A stretch of 64,000 bases of DNA from C-114 sp963719285 (GTDB lineage Bacteria; Chloroflexota; Limnocylindria; Limnocylindrales; CSP1-4): contig CAVRBO010000002.1 of assembly GCA_963719285.1 (NCBI GenBank), forward strand, positions 150,967 to 214,966. Direction: 5' to 3'. The notes under the pieces were generated by a model that was given only the letters and a program-made list of their open reading frames with translations, was not told the origin of the DNA and did no database searches. The number at the start of each line of letters is the position of its first letter. Positions within the stretch are counted from its first letter, which is position 1. A program made the position numbers and the translations under genes. This document shows, in pieces, positions 16,404 to 25,062 of the stretch.

Positions 16404-17504
16404 ATGCTCACCCGCCCGCTGGTTCTGCTCACCCTGACGGCCACCATGCTCCTGGCGCCCGTCCCAGTCGCGTTGGCAGCCGATCGGACCCCGGTGACGT
16501 CAGGCCAGATCGCCGCCGGGGCGTCCAGCAGCCGCGAGCCGACCGCGACGCCGGCCGCGATCGTCACCCAGGTCGCCCCGATCCCCACCCCGGTGCCTGC
16601 GCCCACGCCTTCGCCGACGCCGACGCCGACGCGAGCCCCGACCTGGCGGGATCTGGTTCTCGTGGACGTCGCCGGTGACCAGGCGCCGGGTTCTGATGCC
16701 ACGACCGCGACGCCGTCTCCCGATCCGAGCGCGACGCCACGCCCCGGCCAAAGCGCAGGCCCGGTACCCGACCGGACCGCCATGCCGCGGCCCGACCAGG
16801 CCGCGAGACCGGCACCCGTGCCGGCACCCAAGCCCGCTGCCTACTCCATGAACCTGTACCGAAGCGGCCTCGTGCGATATCAAGCGCCCGACTACACGGC
16901 CTGCGTCGCCACCTCATCGCTGATGATGCTGAACTTCATCGCGAACGCGGGGACCGGTGGTGCGTCATTCCAGTGGCAGGCCACGACGTCGTACACGGTC
17001 CAGGAAGCGATCCTTCGCTACGACCGGACCTTCGATACGCAGATCGCCTCGCATCCCGGGACCGACGCCCACGGTTGGAAGAACGGCCTCAACTACTTCG
17101 GCTACGGGAGCATCGGGGCGGGCGCGTACCTCGACAAGTCCTACGTCAGCTATGCCACCGCGGCCAAGGCGGCGATCATCGCCATGGCCAAGTACCACAA
17201 GCCGGTCGGTATCATCGGCTGGGCTGGTGGGCACGCTCAGATCCTCAATGGCTACCGGGTCTTCGGCGCGAACCCCGCGACCGGATCGACGAACTTCACC
17301 ATCACCGGCGTGTACATCACCGACCCGCTTCGCTCGGACGGGTACCGCAACCACTTCATCTCGAGCTCCACCTGGGCCGCCGGCAGCACCCTGATCCGCT
17401 TCGCCCGGTATGCGTATCGCGACAACCCCGGACGCGACTTCGTCGACCACACGCGAGGGACGGACTTCTACGGCCGGTGGGTCATCGTCGCGCCGCAGCG
17501 CTAG
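16404..17504 (+). CDS. secreted papain-like (C39-type) cysteine peptidase
   Basis: A 366-residue exported protein: signal peptide (VLLTLTATMLLAPVPVALAA), a Pro/Thr/Ala-rich linker to about residue 140, then a papain-like domain. The catalytic Cys lies in DYTACVATSSLMMLN (Gln replaced by Thr/Ala context) and the His in WAGGHAQILNGYR, followed by the YITDPL strand where an Asp/Asn is expected. This matches the C39-like peptidase family. Substrate unknown. Starts about 240 bases after the tRNA. Confidence 0.8.
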   Translation: MLTRPLVLLTLTATMLLAPVPVALAADRTPVTSGQIAAGASSSREPTATPAAIVTQVAPIPTPVPAPTPSPTPTPTRAPTWRDLVLVDVAGDQAPGSDATTATPSPDPSATPRPGQSAGPVPDRTAMPRPDQAARPAPVPAPKPAAYSMNLYRSGLVRYQAPDYTACVATSSLMMLNFIANAGTGGASFQWQATTSYTVQEAILRYDRTFDTQIASHPGTDAHGWKNGLNYFGYGSIGAGAYLDKSYVSYATAAKAAIIAMAKYHKPVGIIGWAGGHAQILNGYRVFGANPATGSTNFTITGVYITDPLRSDGYRNHFISSSTWAAGSTLIRFARYAYRDNPGRDFVDHTRGTDFYGRWVIVAPQR

Positions 17505-17573
17505 TTCGATCGAAGGCCGGGCCCGGCACGAATCCGGTAGGATGGCGCCCTCCACGCGGCCCGAGGCGCTCCC

Positions 17574-18602
17574 ATGACCGACACGCTCAGCCCACGCTCT
17601 CGACGACCCCATCGCACGCCGGCCACCCCGGTCGGCGGTCCGGGGATGGATGCCAACGGCCAGCCCACGCTCACGGGCGACCTGCGCCGTGAGCCGCTCG
17701 ATTCGCCCGCCAGTGCCGCGTGGCGCGCGCTCATCGCCGAGGGTGGACCGATCCTGGCCGACGGCGCCATGGGCACGATGCTGTTCGCCAACGGCCTCCA
17801 GTTCGGCGACCCGCCGGAGGTCTGGAACGAGACCCAGCCCGACGTCATCCGCCGCATCCAGCGGGCGTACATCGAGGCCGGATCGCGGATCCTGCTCACC
17901 AACACGTTCGGTGGCAACCGCCTGCGCCTCGGCCTGCATCGGCTGGACAAGCGCGTCGCCGAGATCAATCAGACCGCGGCGATCCTGTTGCGGACCGAGG
18001 TGGACCTGGCCGGCGCTCACGCGCTCGTGGCCGGCGACATCGGTCCGAGCGGGGCGATCATGGCGCCGGTCGGGACCCTGAGCCATGACGAGGCCGTGTC
18101 GGTCTTCGCCGAGCAGGCTGCCGCGCTCGTGGCCGGCGGCGTCGACATCATCTGGATCGAGACGATGTCCGACCTGGCCGAGGTCCGCGCCGCCATGGAA
18201 GGCGTCCGGCTCGCCTCGCCGGACATCCCGATCGTGACGACGATGACGTTCGACACCCGCGGCAGCACGATGATGGGCGTCTCGCCGGAGCAGGCCGTCC
18301 GGGCGATGGTCGGCTGGGGCGCGGATGCCGTCGGCGGCAATTGCGGCAACGGTCCGGACGAGCTCATCACGGTCATGGAGCGGATGCGGGCCGTGGACAG
18401 CGAGGCGATCCTGGTCGCGAAGTCGAACGCCGGCATGCCCGAGCTCGTCGATCTTCGCGCGGTCTACCGGGCCGACCCGGCCACGATGGCCTCGCAGGCG
18501 GCCGCCATGCACGTCGCCGGCGCTCGGATCGTCGGAGGCTGCTGCGGCAGCACCCCCGATCACATCGGCGCGATCCGCGAGGCGCTCAGCCTGGTCCGCT
18601 GA
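17574..18602 (+). CDS. homocysteine S-methyltransferase family protein
   Basis: The 342-residue protein is a zinc-dependent (beta/alpha)8 barrel that methylates homocysteine to methionine from betaine, S-methylmethionine or a related donor. It shows ILADGAMGTML at the barrel start, the TNTFGGNR loop, the first zinc Cys in GGNCGNGPDEL and the Cys-Cys zinc pair in IVGGCCGSTPDHI near the end. About 45 N-terminal residues precede the barrel and are low-complexity. Methionine pathway; methyl donor not determinable. Confidence 0.88.
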   Translation: MTDTLSPRSRRPHRTPATPVGGPGMDANGQPTLTGDLRREPLDSPASAAWRALIAEGGPILADGAMGTMLFANGLQFGDPPEVWNETQPDVIRRIQRAYIEAGSRILLTNTFGGNRLRLGLHRLDKRVAEINQTAAILLRTEVDLAGAHALVAGDIGPSGAIMAPVGTLSHDEAVSVFAEQAAALVAGGVDIIWIETMSDLAEVRAAMEGVRLASPDIPIVTTMTFDTRGSTMMGVSPEQAVRAMVGWGADAVGGNCGNGPDELITVMERMRAVDSEAILVAKSNAGMPELVDLRAVYRADPATMASQAAAMHVAGARIVGGCCGSTPDHIGAIREALSLVR

Positions 18603-18629
18603 CGGCCGTCGACGCCGTTGCCGCCGCGG

Positions 18630-19064
18630 TCAGACGAGTGTCCGCCGGAACGTCGCGCAGGCCTGGGTACAGGCGACCCTGAACTCGACCGACTGCCCGA
18701 TCGCCGGCTCCGCCTCGGCGCGGGCGATGGGCACGTACCCGAAGCGCGGGAACCAGCCCTCGGCCGTCTGCGTGAGGAGGTAGGCCTCCCGCGCCCCGCC
18801 GTCCCGCGCGAGCGCTTCGACGGCGGCGACGAGCGCTGCGCCAAGGCCCTGCCCTCGGGCTGCGGGAGCGACGGCCACCGAGCGGACGAGGGCCGCCGAA
18901 CCGTGGCGCTCGATGGCGGCGCAGCCCACGACGGCGCCCTGCTCGCGGGCGACGACTCCGGATCCGAACGCCGCGGCGAGCCCGTCGAGCGGCAGGCCGG
19001 CCGCCTCGAGGAGGGCCTCGACGGACGGCAGGTCGTCCGCGGTCGCCCGTTCGATCGTCGCCAT
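18630..19064 (-). CDS. arsN2: GNAT N-acetyltransferase, ArsN2-like
   Basis: A 144-residue GNAT protein with the acetyl-CoA loop VAPAARGQGLGAALV and the AEGWFPRFGYVPIARAE end typical of the ArsN2 family annotated in arsenic operons. Its ATG shares one base with the stop of arsM, so the two are co-translated. Natural substrate unproven; the link to arsenic rests on family pattern and operon. Confidence 0.8.
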   Translation of the reverse strand: MATIERATADDLPSVEALLEAAGLPLDGLAAAFGSGVVAREQGAVVGCAAIERHGSAALVRSVAVAPAARGQGLGAALVAAVEALARDGGAREAYLLTQTAEGWFPRFGYVPIARAEAEPAIGQSVEFRVACTQACATFRRTLV

Positions 19065-19894
19065 CAGCAGCAGCCGGCTCCGTCGACGACGGGCAGGACG
19101 CCGCTCGCGGAGGGCTTCTGGACGCGTGGGGCGGTGCTGGCGCCCGCGTCGACCAGCGGCTTCGTCGCCTTGGCGATCGCGCTGTAGATGCCCGGGGCGG
19201 CGGCGTGGGTCGCCCTGATCTCGACGTCGTGGAAGCCGGCGGCGACGAGGCCGTCGGCGAACTCGCCGAACGAGAGCGCGCCCGCGATGCAGCCGGCGTA
19301 CGACCCGCGCTCGGCTCGCTCGTCCGGGGTCAGGTCGTCGTCCGCCACGATGTCCGTGATCCCGATCCGGCCACCCGGGCGGAGGACGCGGGCGATCTCG
19401 CGGAAGACCGACGGCTTGTCGGCTGCCAGGTTCACGACGCAGTTGCTGATCACGACGTCGATCGAGCCGGCTGGCAGGGGGATGGCCTCGATCGTGCCCT
19501 TCAGGAACTCGACGTTCGGGAGGCCGGCTTCAGCGGCGTTGCGAGCCGCCAGGGCGAGCATCTCGTCGGTCATGTCGAGCCCGAACGCCCGGCCCGTCGG
19601 GCCCACGCGACGGGCGGACAGGAGCACGTCGATGCCGCCGCCGGAGCCCAGGTCGAGCACGCGCTCGCCGGTCCGGAGGTCCGCCACGGCGATCGGGTTG
19701 CCGCAGCCGAGCGACGCGAGCACGGCCGCCTCGGGCAGTTCGTCCCGCTCCAGCGCAGAGTAGAAGGCGGGCCCGACGGCCTGGTCGGCCCCGCAGGTTC
19801 CGTCGCCACAACAGCCGGAGCCACCGTCAAGGACGCGGATCGCCGCCTCGGCATAGTGCTCCCGAACGGTCTCGTGGACGGTGTCGTGTGTCAT
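19064..19894 (-). CDS. arsM: arsenite S-adenosylmethionine methyltransferase
   Basis: A 276-residue methyltransferase that converts As(III) to methylated forms. SAM motif VLDLGSGGGIDVLLSARRVG and GLDMTDEMLALA are clear. Arsenic-binding cysteines: the early pair near CCGDGTCG, Cys in VVISNCVVNL and Cys in SYAGCIAGALS, the usual ArsM set; the protein ends in Cys-Cys. Preceded by GGAGAAGG. First gene of the leftward ars operon, divergent from arsR across a dyad-rich control region. Confidence 0.93.
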   Translation of the reverse strand: MTHDTVHETVREHYAEAAIRVLDGGSGCCGDGTCGADQAVGPAFYSALERDELPEAAVLASLGCGNPIAVADLRTGERVLDLGSGGGIDVLLSARRVGPTGRAFGLDMTDEMLALAARNAAEAGLPNVEFLKGTIEAIPLPAGSIDVVISNCVVNLAADKPSVFREIARVLRPGGRIGITDIVADDDLTPDERAERGSYAGCIAGALSFGEFADGLVAAGFHDVEIRATHAAAPGIYSAIAKATKPLVDAGASTAPRVQKPSASGVLPVVDGAGCC

Positions 19895-19938
19895 GGTTCG
19901 CCTTCTCCCTGGACGCGCTGTTCAGTGCGAACCTAGGC

Positions 19939-19975
19939 CAGACATCGACACTTGTCAATACTCATGTCTGTCGAT
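19939..19975. promoter_or_regulatory. ArsR operator between arsM and arsR
   Basis: Two interleaved perfect 7-base inverted repeats lie in the 94-base divergent gap: CAGACAT (19939-19945) with ATGTCTG (19964-19970), and ATCGACA (19944-19950) with TGTCGAT (19969-19975). This is the expected layout for an ArsR/SmtB dimer site controlling both directions. Confidence 0.7.
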
Positions 19976-19988
19976 ATAGTCGGGGCAC

Positions 19989-20336
19989 ATGAAGCGCGCC
20001 ACCGACCCCGACGTGATCCTCCTCCAGGCCGCCGCGGACCCCACCCGGCTGGCGATCCTCCGCCAGCTGAGTGCCGATGGGTTCGTGTGCGCGTGCGACT
20101 TCACCGCCTGCTGCGATGTCGCCCAGCCCACCGTCAGCCACCATCTCAAAGTGCTTCGCGAGGCCGGCTGGATCGTGAGCGAGCGCCGCGGAACGTGGAT
20201 CTGGTACTCCATCCGTCCCGAGGCGCTGGCCCGCTTCCGGGAGATCGCCGGCGACCTCGTGTCGATCGGGTCACGTCCCGGCCTGCCGGCCGGATCGCTC
20301 GGCAAGCGGCTCCCCGTCCTCCAGCCACCGGCCTGA
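19989..20336 (+). CDS. arsR: ArsR family metalloregulator
   Basis: A 115-residue winged-helix repressor. The sensor/recognition region reads FVCACDFTACCDVAQPTVSHHLKVLREAG. The cysteines in CACDFTACC fit an As(III) site at the start of the recognition helix (ELCVCDL type). Expected to release DNA upon binding arsenite, de-repressing both arms of the island. Confidence 0.92.
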   Translation: MKRATDPDVILLQAAADPTRLAILRQLSADGFVCACDFTACCDVAQPTVSHHLKVLREAGWIVSERRGTWIWYSIRPEALARFREIAGDLVSIGSRPGLPAGSLGKRLPVLQPPA

Positions 20337-20355
20337 GGCGGCGGCGAGCACGCGG

Positions 20356-20853
20356 ATGGCGAGCCGGGACGCGACGGCCGCGGACGCAGCGGACATCGCC
20401 GCGATCTACAACGAAGGCATCGCGGACCGGACCGCCACCTTCGAGACCCGCGACCGGACCGCGGCGGACGTGGTCGCCTGGTTCGACGGCCGGCACCCGG
20501 TCGTCGTCGTCGAACGCGGCGGCGGGATCGTGGGTTTTGCGAACACGACCGCATACCGTCCGCGGGACTGCTACGCGGGGGTCGCCGAGTTCGGCGTCTA
20601 TGTCGCCCGAGCCCATCGGGGTACCGGAGTCGGCCGGGAGGCGATGGAGGCCCTGGCCGCCGCGGCCGAACGGGCCGGCCTCTGGAAGCTCGTCTCGCGC
20701 GTCTTCGTCAGCAACGCGGCCAGTCGCTCGCTGCTCCGGTCGGTCGGCTTCCGCGAGGTCGGGACCTACCGACGCCACGCCAAGCTGGATGGCGCCTGGA
20801 TCGACGTCGTCATCGTCGAGCGCCTCATCGGCGATGCCGCCCACGATGCGTGA
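20356..20853 (+). CDS. arsN1: GNAT N-acetyltransferase, ArsN1-like
   Basis: A 165-residue acetyltransferase of the phosphinothricin/arsinothricin type. It has AIYNEGIADRTATFETRDR at the N-terminus (a hallmark of the ArsN1 group), the acetyl-CoA loop VARAHRGTGVGREAMEAL, and FVSNAASRSLLRSVGFREVGTYRRHAK. It would acetylate arsinothricin or a related amino acid antibiotic. Lies 20 bases after arsR in the same operon. Confidence 0.85.
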   Translation: MASRDATAADAADIAAIYNEGIADRTATFETRDRTAADVVAWFDGRHPVVVVERGGGIVGFANTTAYRPRDCYAGVAEFGVYVARAHRGTGVGREAMEALAAAAERAGLWKLVSRVFVSNAASRSLLRSVGFREVGTYRRHAKLDGAWIDVVIVERLIGDAAHDA

Positions 20854-20866
20854 TGGGGGAGCGGCC

Positions 20867-21844
20867 ATGACGACGCCGGCGAACGACGCCCAGCCACGGG
20901 TGCCGCTCATGTCCGCCCGGAGGACCGTCCTCGCCCTGATCCTGGCGGCGGCCTGCTGGGGCCTGGGTACCGTGATCAGCAAGCGGGCCACGGACGAGGT
21001 CCCGCCCCTGACCCTCCTGCCGATCCAGCTCGCCGCGAGCCTCGTCGTGCTGGCAGTCCTCATGCGCTGGCGCGGGCTACCCTTCCGCGACGACTCGGCG
21101 TCGCCGATCCTGGCTCGCCTCGGCGTCCTCAACCCGGGCATCGCCTATGCCCTGAGCCTGCTCGGCCTGGTCCACATCACGGCCAGCCTGTCCGTGGTGC
21201 TGTGGGTCCTCGAGCCGCTGCTCATCCTCGGCCTGGCGGCGTGGTTCCTCCACGAGCGGGTCGGCGCGCTGGTGCTCGTCTGCTCGCTCGTGGCGCTCGC
21301 CGGCATCGTCCTGGTGGTCTATGAGCCCGGCGGCGGGAGCGTCCTCGGCATCGCCCTCACCGTCGCTGGTGTCGTGTGCTGCGCGGCCTACACCGTGATC
21401 ACCCGGCGGTGGTTGGCGAGCGCCGACTCGACGGCCCAGGTCGTCCTGGCCCAGGAGGCCTACGCCCTGGGCTTCGCGCTCGTCGTCGTCATCGTGATCG
21501 GGCTGACCGGCGGTTCGGTCTGGCCGGTGGGCCTGACCCCGGCCGGCTGGGCGAGTGCAGCCACCTCCGGCGTCCTGTACTACGCCCTCGCCTACTGGTT
21601 CTACCTGACCGCGCTCCGGGCGGTCCCGGCGTCGATCGCCGCCGTGTCGTTCTACCTGATCCCGGTCTTCGGTGTCGCCGGGGGCATCCTCCTGCTCGGA
21701 GAGCGGCTCCAGCCGTGGCAGTGGGTGGGAGTCGCCGTCGTGTTGGGCGCCATCACCGTCATCTTCCGGCGCACGAGCTCGGCGGAGAAGCCAGTTGAAG
21801 ATCTAGGCTCGAACCCAGGCGCGCCAGCCACCGCTCGCCCGTGA
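20867..21844 (+). CDS. EamA/DMT superfamily transporter
   Basis: A 325-residue integral membrane protein with ten predicted helices in two EamA repeats; the first begins RRTVLALILAAACWGLGTVISKRATDEVP and the second GSVLGIALTVAGVVCCAAYTVITRRW. A GGGGGAG ribosome site precedes the ATG. It sits between arsN1 and arsC where an arsenite pump (Acr3/ArsB) is normally found. Export of an arsenical or acetylated conjugate is possible but unproven. Confidence 0.87.
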   Translation: MTTPANDAQPRVPLMSARRTVLALILAAACWGLGTVISKRATDEVPPLTLLPIQLAASLVVLAVLMRWRGLPFRDDSASPILARLGVLNPGIAYALSLLGLVHITASLSVVLWVLEPLLILGLAAWFLHERVGALVLVCSLVALAGIVLVVYEPGGGSVLGIALTVAGVVCCAAYTVITRRWLASADSTAQVVLAQEAYALGFALVVVIVIGLTGGSVWPVGLTPAGWASAATSGVLYYALAYWFYLTALRAVPASIAAVSFYLIPVFGVAGGILLLGERLQPWQWVGVAVVLGAITVIFRRTSSAEKPVEDLGSNPGAPATARP

Positions 21845-21860
21845 CCCGGAGGCATCTCGA

Positions 21861-22541
21861 ATGACGACAGACTTCTCTCCTTCCAGCCGTATCCGAGTCG
21901 CGATGGCGGACATGACCGTCGGGGAGCAGCTCCAGATCCGGCAGTCGGCGGTCGCCCTCCAGCGTCGCTGGAAGGGCCAGATGAATGTCGAGACGATCGA
22001 GCGGTTCCTGGCCGAGTCGCTCGACATCGTCCTGCCCAACGCCCGGATCAAGACCTGGGTCCCGGTGATCGTGGAACGGCTCACGGACGACCGGCTCCGA
22101 GCTCTGACCCGGTTGGAGTCGACGCGGACGGACCTGAACCCGAGCGTGCTGTTCCTGTGCGTCCACAACGCCGGCCGGTCGCAAATGGCGGCAGGTTGGA
22201 TGCGCCATCTCGGCGGCGACCGGGTCGACGTCTACTCGGGCGGCTCCGAGCCCGCGGCAGACCTGAACCAGGCGGCCGTCGCGGCGATGGCCGAGAAGGG
22301 CATCGACATCGGCCGGGAGCTCCCCCAGCCGTGGGCGGACGAGATCGTCCGGGCGGCCGATGTCATCGTCACGATGGGCTGCGGCGATGCCTGTCCGTTC
22401 TACCCGGGCAAGCGCTACGTCGACTGGGAGCTCGACGACCCCGCCGGCAAACCGATCGAGCAGGTCCGTCCCATCCGGGACGAGATCGAGCGGCGCGTCC
22501 GCGCCCTCCTGGGAGAGCTCGTACCGGACCTTGGGTCCTGA
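21861..22541 (+). CDS. arsC: arsenate reductase, LMW-phosphatase type, with N-terminal helical domain
   Basis: The 226-residue protein joins an N-terminal three-helix domain (about residues 20-90, RQSAVALQRRWKGQMNVETIERFLAESLDIVLP) to an LMW tyrosine phosphatase-like ArsC. The P-loop is VLFLCVHNAGRSQMAAGW; redox Cys follows in VTMGCGDACPFYPGKRYVDWELDDP. It reduces As(V) to As(III), probably with thioredoxin or mycothiol-type donors. GGAGG precedes the ATG. Final gene of the rightward ars operon. Confidence 0.92.
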   Translation: MTTDFSPSSRIRVAMADMTVGEQLQIRQSAVALQRRWKGQMNVETIERFLAESLDIVLPNARIKTWVPVIVERLTDDRLRALTRLESTRTDLNPSVLFLCVHNAGRSQMAAGWMRHLGGDRVDVYSGGSEPAADLNQAAVAAMAEKGIDIGRELPQPWADEIVRAADVIVTMGCGDACPFYPGKRYVDWELDDPAGKPIEQVRPIRDEIERRVRALLGELVPDLGS

Positions 22542-22656
22542 CCACGGGATCCTGATCCCGGGGCACTCGCTGATCGAGGCGCACGGTCGCCGACGTCGTC
22601 ACCGGGCGGTCGATCCGGCCCATGATGCCTCCTTCGAGACCGCTATCCTGCCGGCC

Positions 22657-23589
22657 ATGGCACCGCCACCCGGTCGCCGGCCCCTCAAGGTCGGGTTCCA
22701 GCTCCCCGAGGTCGAGCGCGAGGTGCGCTGGCCCGAGATCCTCGAACTCGCCCGGCTGGGCGAGGCCATCGGATTCGATTCCGTCTGGGTCGGCGACCAT
22801 CTCCTGTACCGGAGCGAGGCGCTCGGTGCGCGGGGCCCGTGGGAGGCCTGGACCACGCTGGCCGGGATCGCCGCCGCGACGGACCGGATCGCGCTGGGCC
22901 CGCTGGTCGCCTGCGCGAGCTTCCACAACCCGGCGATGCTCGCGAAGATGGCGGCCACGGTCGACGAGATCAGCGCCGGCCGGCTCATCCTGGGTCTGGG
23001 TGCGGGCTGGAACGAGACCGAGTACCGGGCCTTCGGGTTCCCGTTCGAGCGGCGCATCAGCCGGTTCGAGGAGGCGTTCACGATCGTCCGGACGCTCCTC
23101 CGCGAGGGGCGCATCGACTTCAGCGGGGAGTTCTACGAAGCGCGCGACTGCGAGCTGCTGCCGCGTCCGGCCCGGGCTGGCGGTCCGCCCCTGATGATCG
23201 GCTCGATCGGCGCACGGATGCTGGCGATCTCGATCCCCCACGTGGACGCCTGGAACGTCTGGTACGCCGACACCGGCAATCGGCCCGAGGGCGTGCCGGC
23301 GCTCCGCGCCCAGGTCGACGAGGCGTGCCTGGCCGCGGGCCGCGACCCCGGCGACGTGGAGCGGACCGTGGCCGTGCTGGTCCAGATGCCGGGCGGCGGT
23401 GGCCGCGCCCAGGGCGATCCGAACGCCACGGCGCCGCCGATCAAGGGGACGCCGGCGATCATCGCGGAGGCGCTGCGCGGCTTCGCCCGTGAGGGCATCG
23501 GTCACGTCCAGCTCGTGGTCGACCCCATCACGACCGGATCGCTCGAAGCGCTGGCCCCGGTACTGGACCTCCTCGACCGGGACCCGTAG
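22657..23589 (+). CDS. LLM-class F420-dependent oxidoreductase
   Basis: A 310-residue luciferase-like monooxygenase fold: VGFQLPEVEREVRWPEILELARLGEAIGFDSVWVGDHLL at the start, ALGPLVACASFHNPAMLAKMAATVDEISAGRLILGLGAGWNE in the barrel centre, and RPARAGGPPLMIGSIG. This is the signature of coenzyme F420-dependent enzymes. Substrate unknown. The ATG at 22657 matches the normal family start. No close operon partner. Confidence 0.9.
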   Translation: MAPPPGRRPLKVGFQLPEVEREVRWPEILELARLGEAIGFDSVWVGDHLLYRSEALGARGPWEAWTTLAGIAAATDRIALGPLVACASFHNPAMLAKMAATVDEISAGRLILGLGAGWNETEYRAFGFPFERRISRFEEAFTIVRTLLREGRIDFSGEFYEARDCELLPRPARAGGPPLMIGSIGARMLAISIPHVDAWNVWYADTGNRPEGVPALRAQVDEACLAAGRDPGDVERTVAVLVQMPGGGGRAQGDPNATAPPIKGTPAIIAEALRGFAREGIGHVQLVVDPITTGSLEALAPVLDLLDRDP

Positions 23590-23639
23590 GACCTTCGGAC
23601 GGGGGTCACCGGCGGGACCCCGCTGCTAGCATCGCCGCG

Positions 23640-24359
23640 ATGCGAATCAGTTCGCGGACTGCCCGCGCGTCCCGAAACCCCGTCCCGCGATCGGGAACCG
23701 GCCTCGCGATCCTCGTCGCTGGGCTCTTCGCGCTGGCCGCCTGCGGGCCATCGACCGGCTCGTCCGCCGTGCCGCCGTCCAGCGGACCCGAGCAGTCGGC
23801 CGCGCCGGCGACCCCGAACCTGCACATCACCGGATCCGTCGACGCGAACCGGGTGTTCCAGATCCTGGCCGGTGCCAAGCTCGCGGTCCACCAGGAGACG
23901 CTCCAGGGACCCGGCCCGAAGGGCGAGCCGAATGCCACCCTGTTCATCGTGGACGGATCGATCAAGGTTTCCATCGACAGCTTCAGCAGCGCCGGCGCGG
24001 TCGCCGCGGCCGGCTACAGGAGCGGTTCGAAGCCCGTGCGCGGCGACGCGCCGTACACGCTCTGGGCGGCCAACATCGTCATCCACGTCGGGAACCAGCA
24101 GAGCGGCGCGCTCCCGGCCGGCCCGGATACCGCGACGCAGGCCGCCGCCGACGAGATCGCCCGCGTCATCGACCCGTACCTTGGGCCACTCACCCAGCGG
24201 TCCGTGGTCGCGCTCCAGCTGCCGAGCACGCCGGAACCCGCCGTGATCACGCCCACCCCGGCGGCCACGCCCACGCCCACGCCGAGCCCGACACCCAAGG
24301 CGACACCCAAGGCGACCCCCAAAGCGACCAAGAAGCCCAACGCGACCAAGAAGCCCTGA
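23640..24359 (+). CDS. exported lipoprotein with Pro/Thr/Lys-rich tail
   Basis: A 239-residue protein: lipobox (LFALAACGPS), a small alpha/beta domain (about residues 60-190) and a low-complexity tail with TPTP followed by three KATPKAT-type repeats and a lysine-rich end. The tail may contact the cell wall. No family recognised. Confidence 0.7.
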   Translation: MRISSRTARASRNPVPRSGTGLAILVAGLFALAACGPSTGSSAVPPSSGPEQSAAPATPNLHITGSVDANRVFQILAGAKLAVHQETLQGPGPKGEPNATLFIVDGSIKVSIDSFSSAGAVAAAGYRSGSKPVRGDAPYTLWAANIVIHVGNQQSGALPAGPDTATQAAADEIARVIDPYLGPLTQRSVVALQLPSTPEPAVITPTPAATPTPTPSPTPKATPKATPKATKKPNATKKP

Positions 24360-24496
24360 TCCGCCAGGTCGGGGCGGGAGCGGGGTCGGCGTGTGCGAAG
24401 TCCGAACGCAAAGTGGCGTGAGCGATACGGGATTCGTTGCCTCCTCGGTTCGGCTCTGCTAACCTCGCAGCCTCGACCCAGACCGAGGTATCTCCC

Positions 24497-24988
24497 GTGG
24501 CCCAGGCCAGGAACCGGCTCGTTCCCCAGCGCCAGGGGGAGGAGATCTCCGAGCTCGACAAGCGGATCATCGAGCACCTCCAGCAGGATGGCCGACGCCC
24601 GTTCACCCAGATCGCCACGGAGCTGGGTGTCAGCGAGGCGGCCGTCCGCGCGCGCACGAACCGGCTCGTGGAGCGGGGCATCCTCCAGATCGTGGGCGTG
24701 ACCGATCCGCTCCGGCTCGGCTTCCACCAGCAGGCGATGATCGGGATCCGTTGCGAGCGTGATCGGCTCATCGACGTGGCGGACGCCGTGGCGGCCTTTC
24801 CGGAGGTCGACTACGTCGTCATCACCGCGGGCACCTACGACCTCCTCATCGAGACGGTGTGCGAGGACAACGAGGCGCTCCTGAACTTCCTGACCGGCCG
24901 CCTCCGGCGCATCGAAGGCGTCCGGGAGACCGAGACGTTCGTCTATCTGCGGATGGTGAAGCAGACCTATCAGTGGGGGACCCGCTGA
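24497..24988 (+). CDS. Lrp/AsnC family transcriptional regulator
   Basis: A 163-residue regulator: winged helix ISELDKRIIEHLQQDGRRPFTQIATELGVSEAAVRARTNRLVERGILQIVGVTDP and a RAM ligand domain ending in YVVITAGTYDLLIETVCEDNEALLNFL. The GTG at 24497 is chosen; a longer ORF opens at 24437 but its extension is not conserved-looking. Amino acid ligand unknown. Confidence 0.9.
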   Translation: MAQARNRLVPQRQGEEISELDKRIIEHLQQDGRRPFTQIATELGVSEAAVRARTNRLVERGILQIVGVTDPLRLGFHQQAMIGIRCERDRLIDVADAVAAFPEVDYVVITAGTYDLLIETVCEDNEALLNFLTGRLRRIEGVRETETFVYLRMVKQTYQWGTR

Positions 24989-25062
24989 CCAGCTCACGCG
25001 CACTGGCTTAACATCAGGGGACCGGGGCGAGCGCGTGCGCCCCACCCATCTCGAGGGCCTTC

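Noticed and set aside
17500..17573. SAM or SAH riboswitch before the homocysteine methyltransferase
   Set aside because: The 70-base leader is short and no riboswitch core could be recognised.
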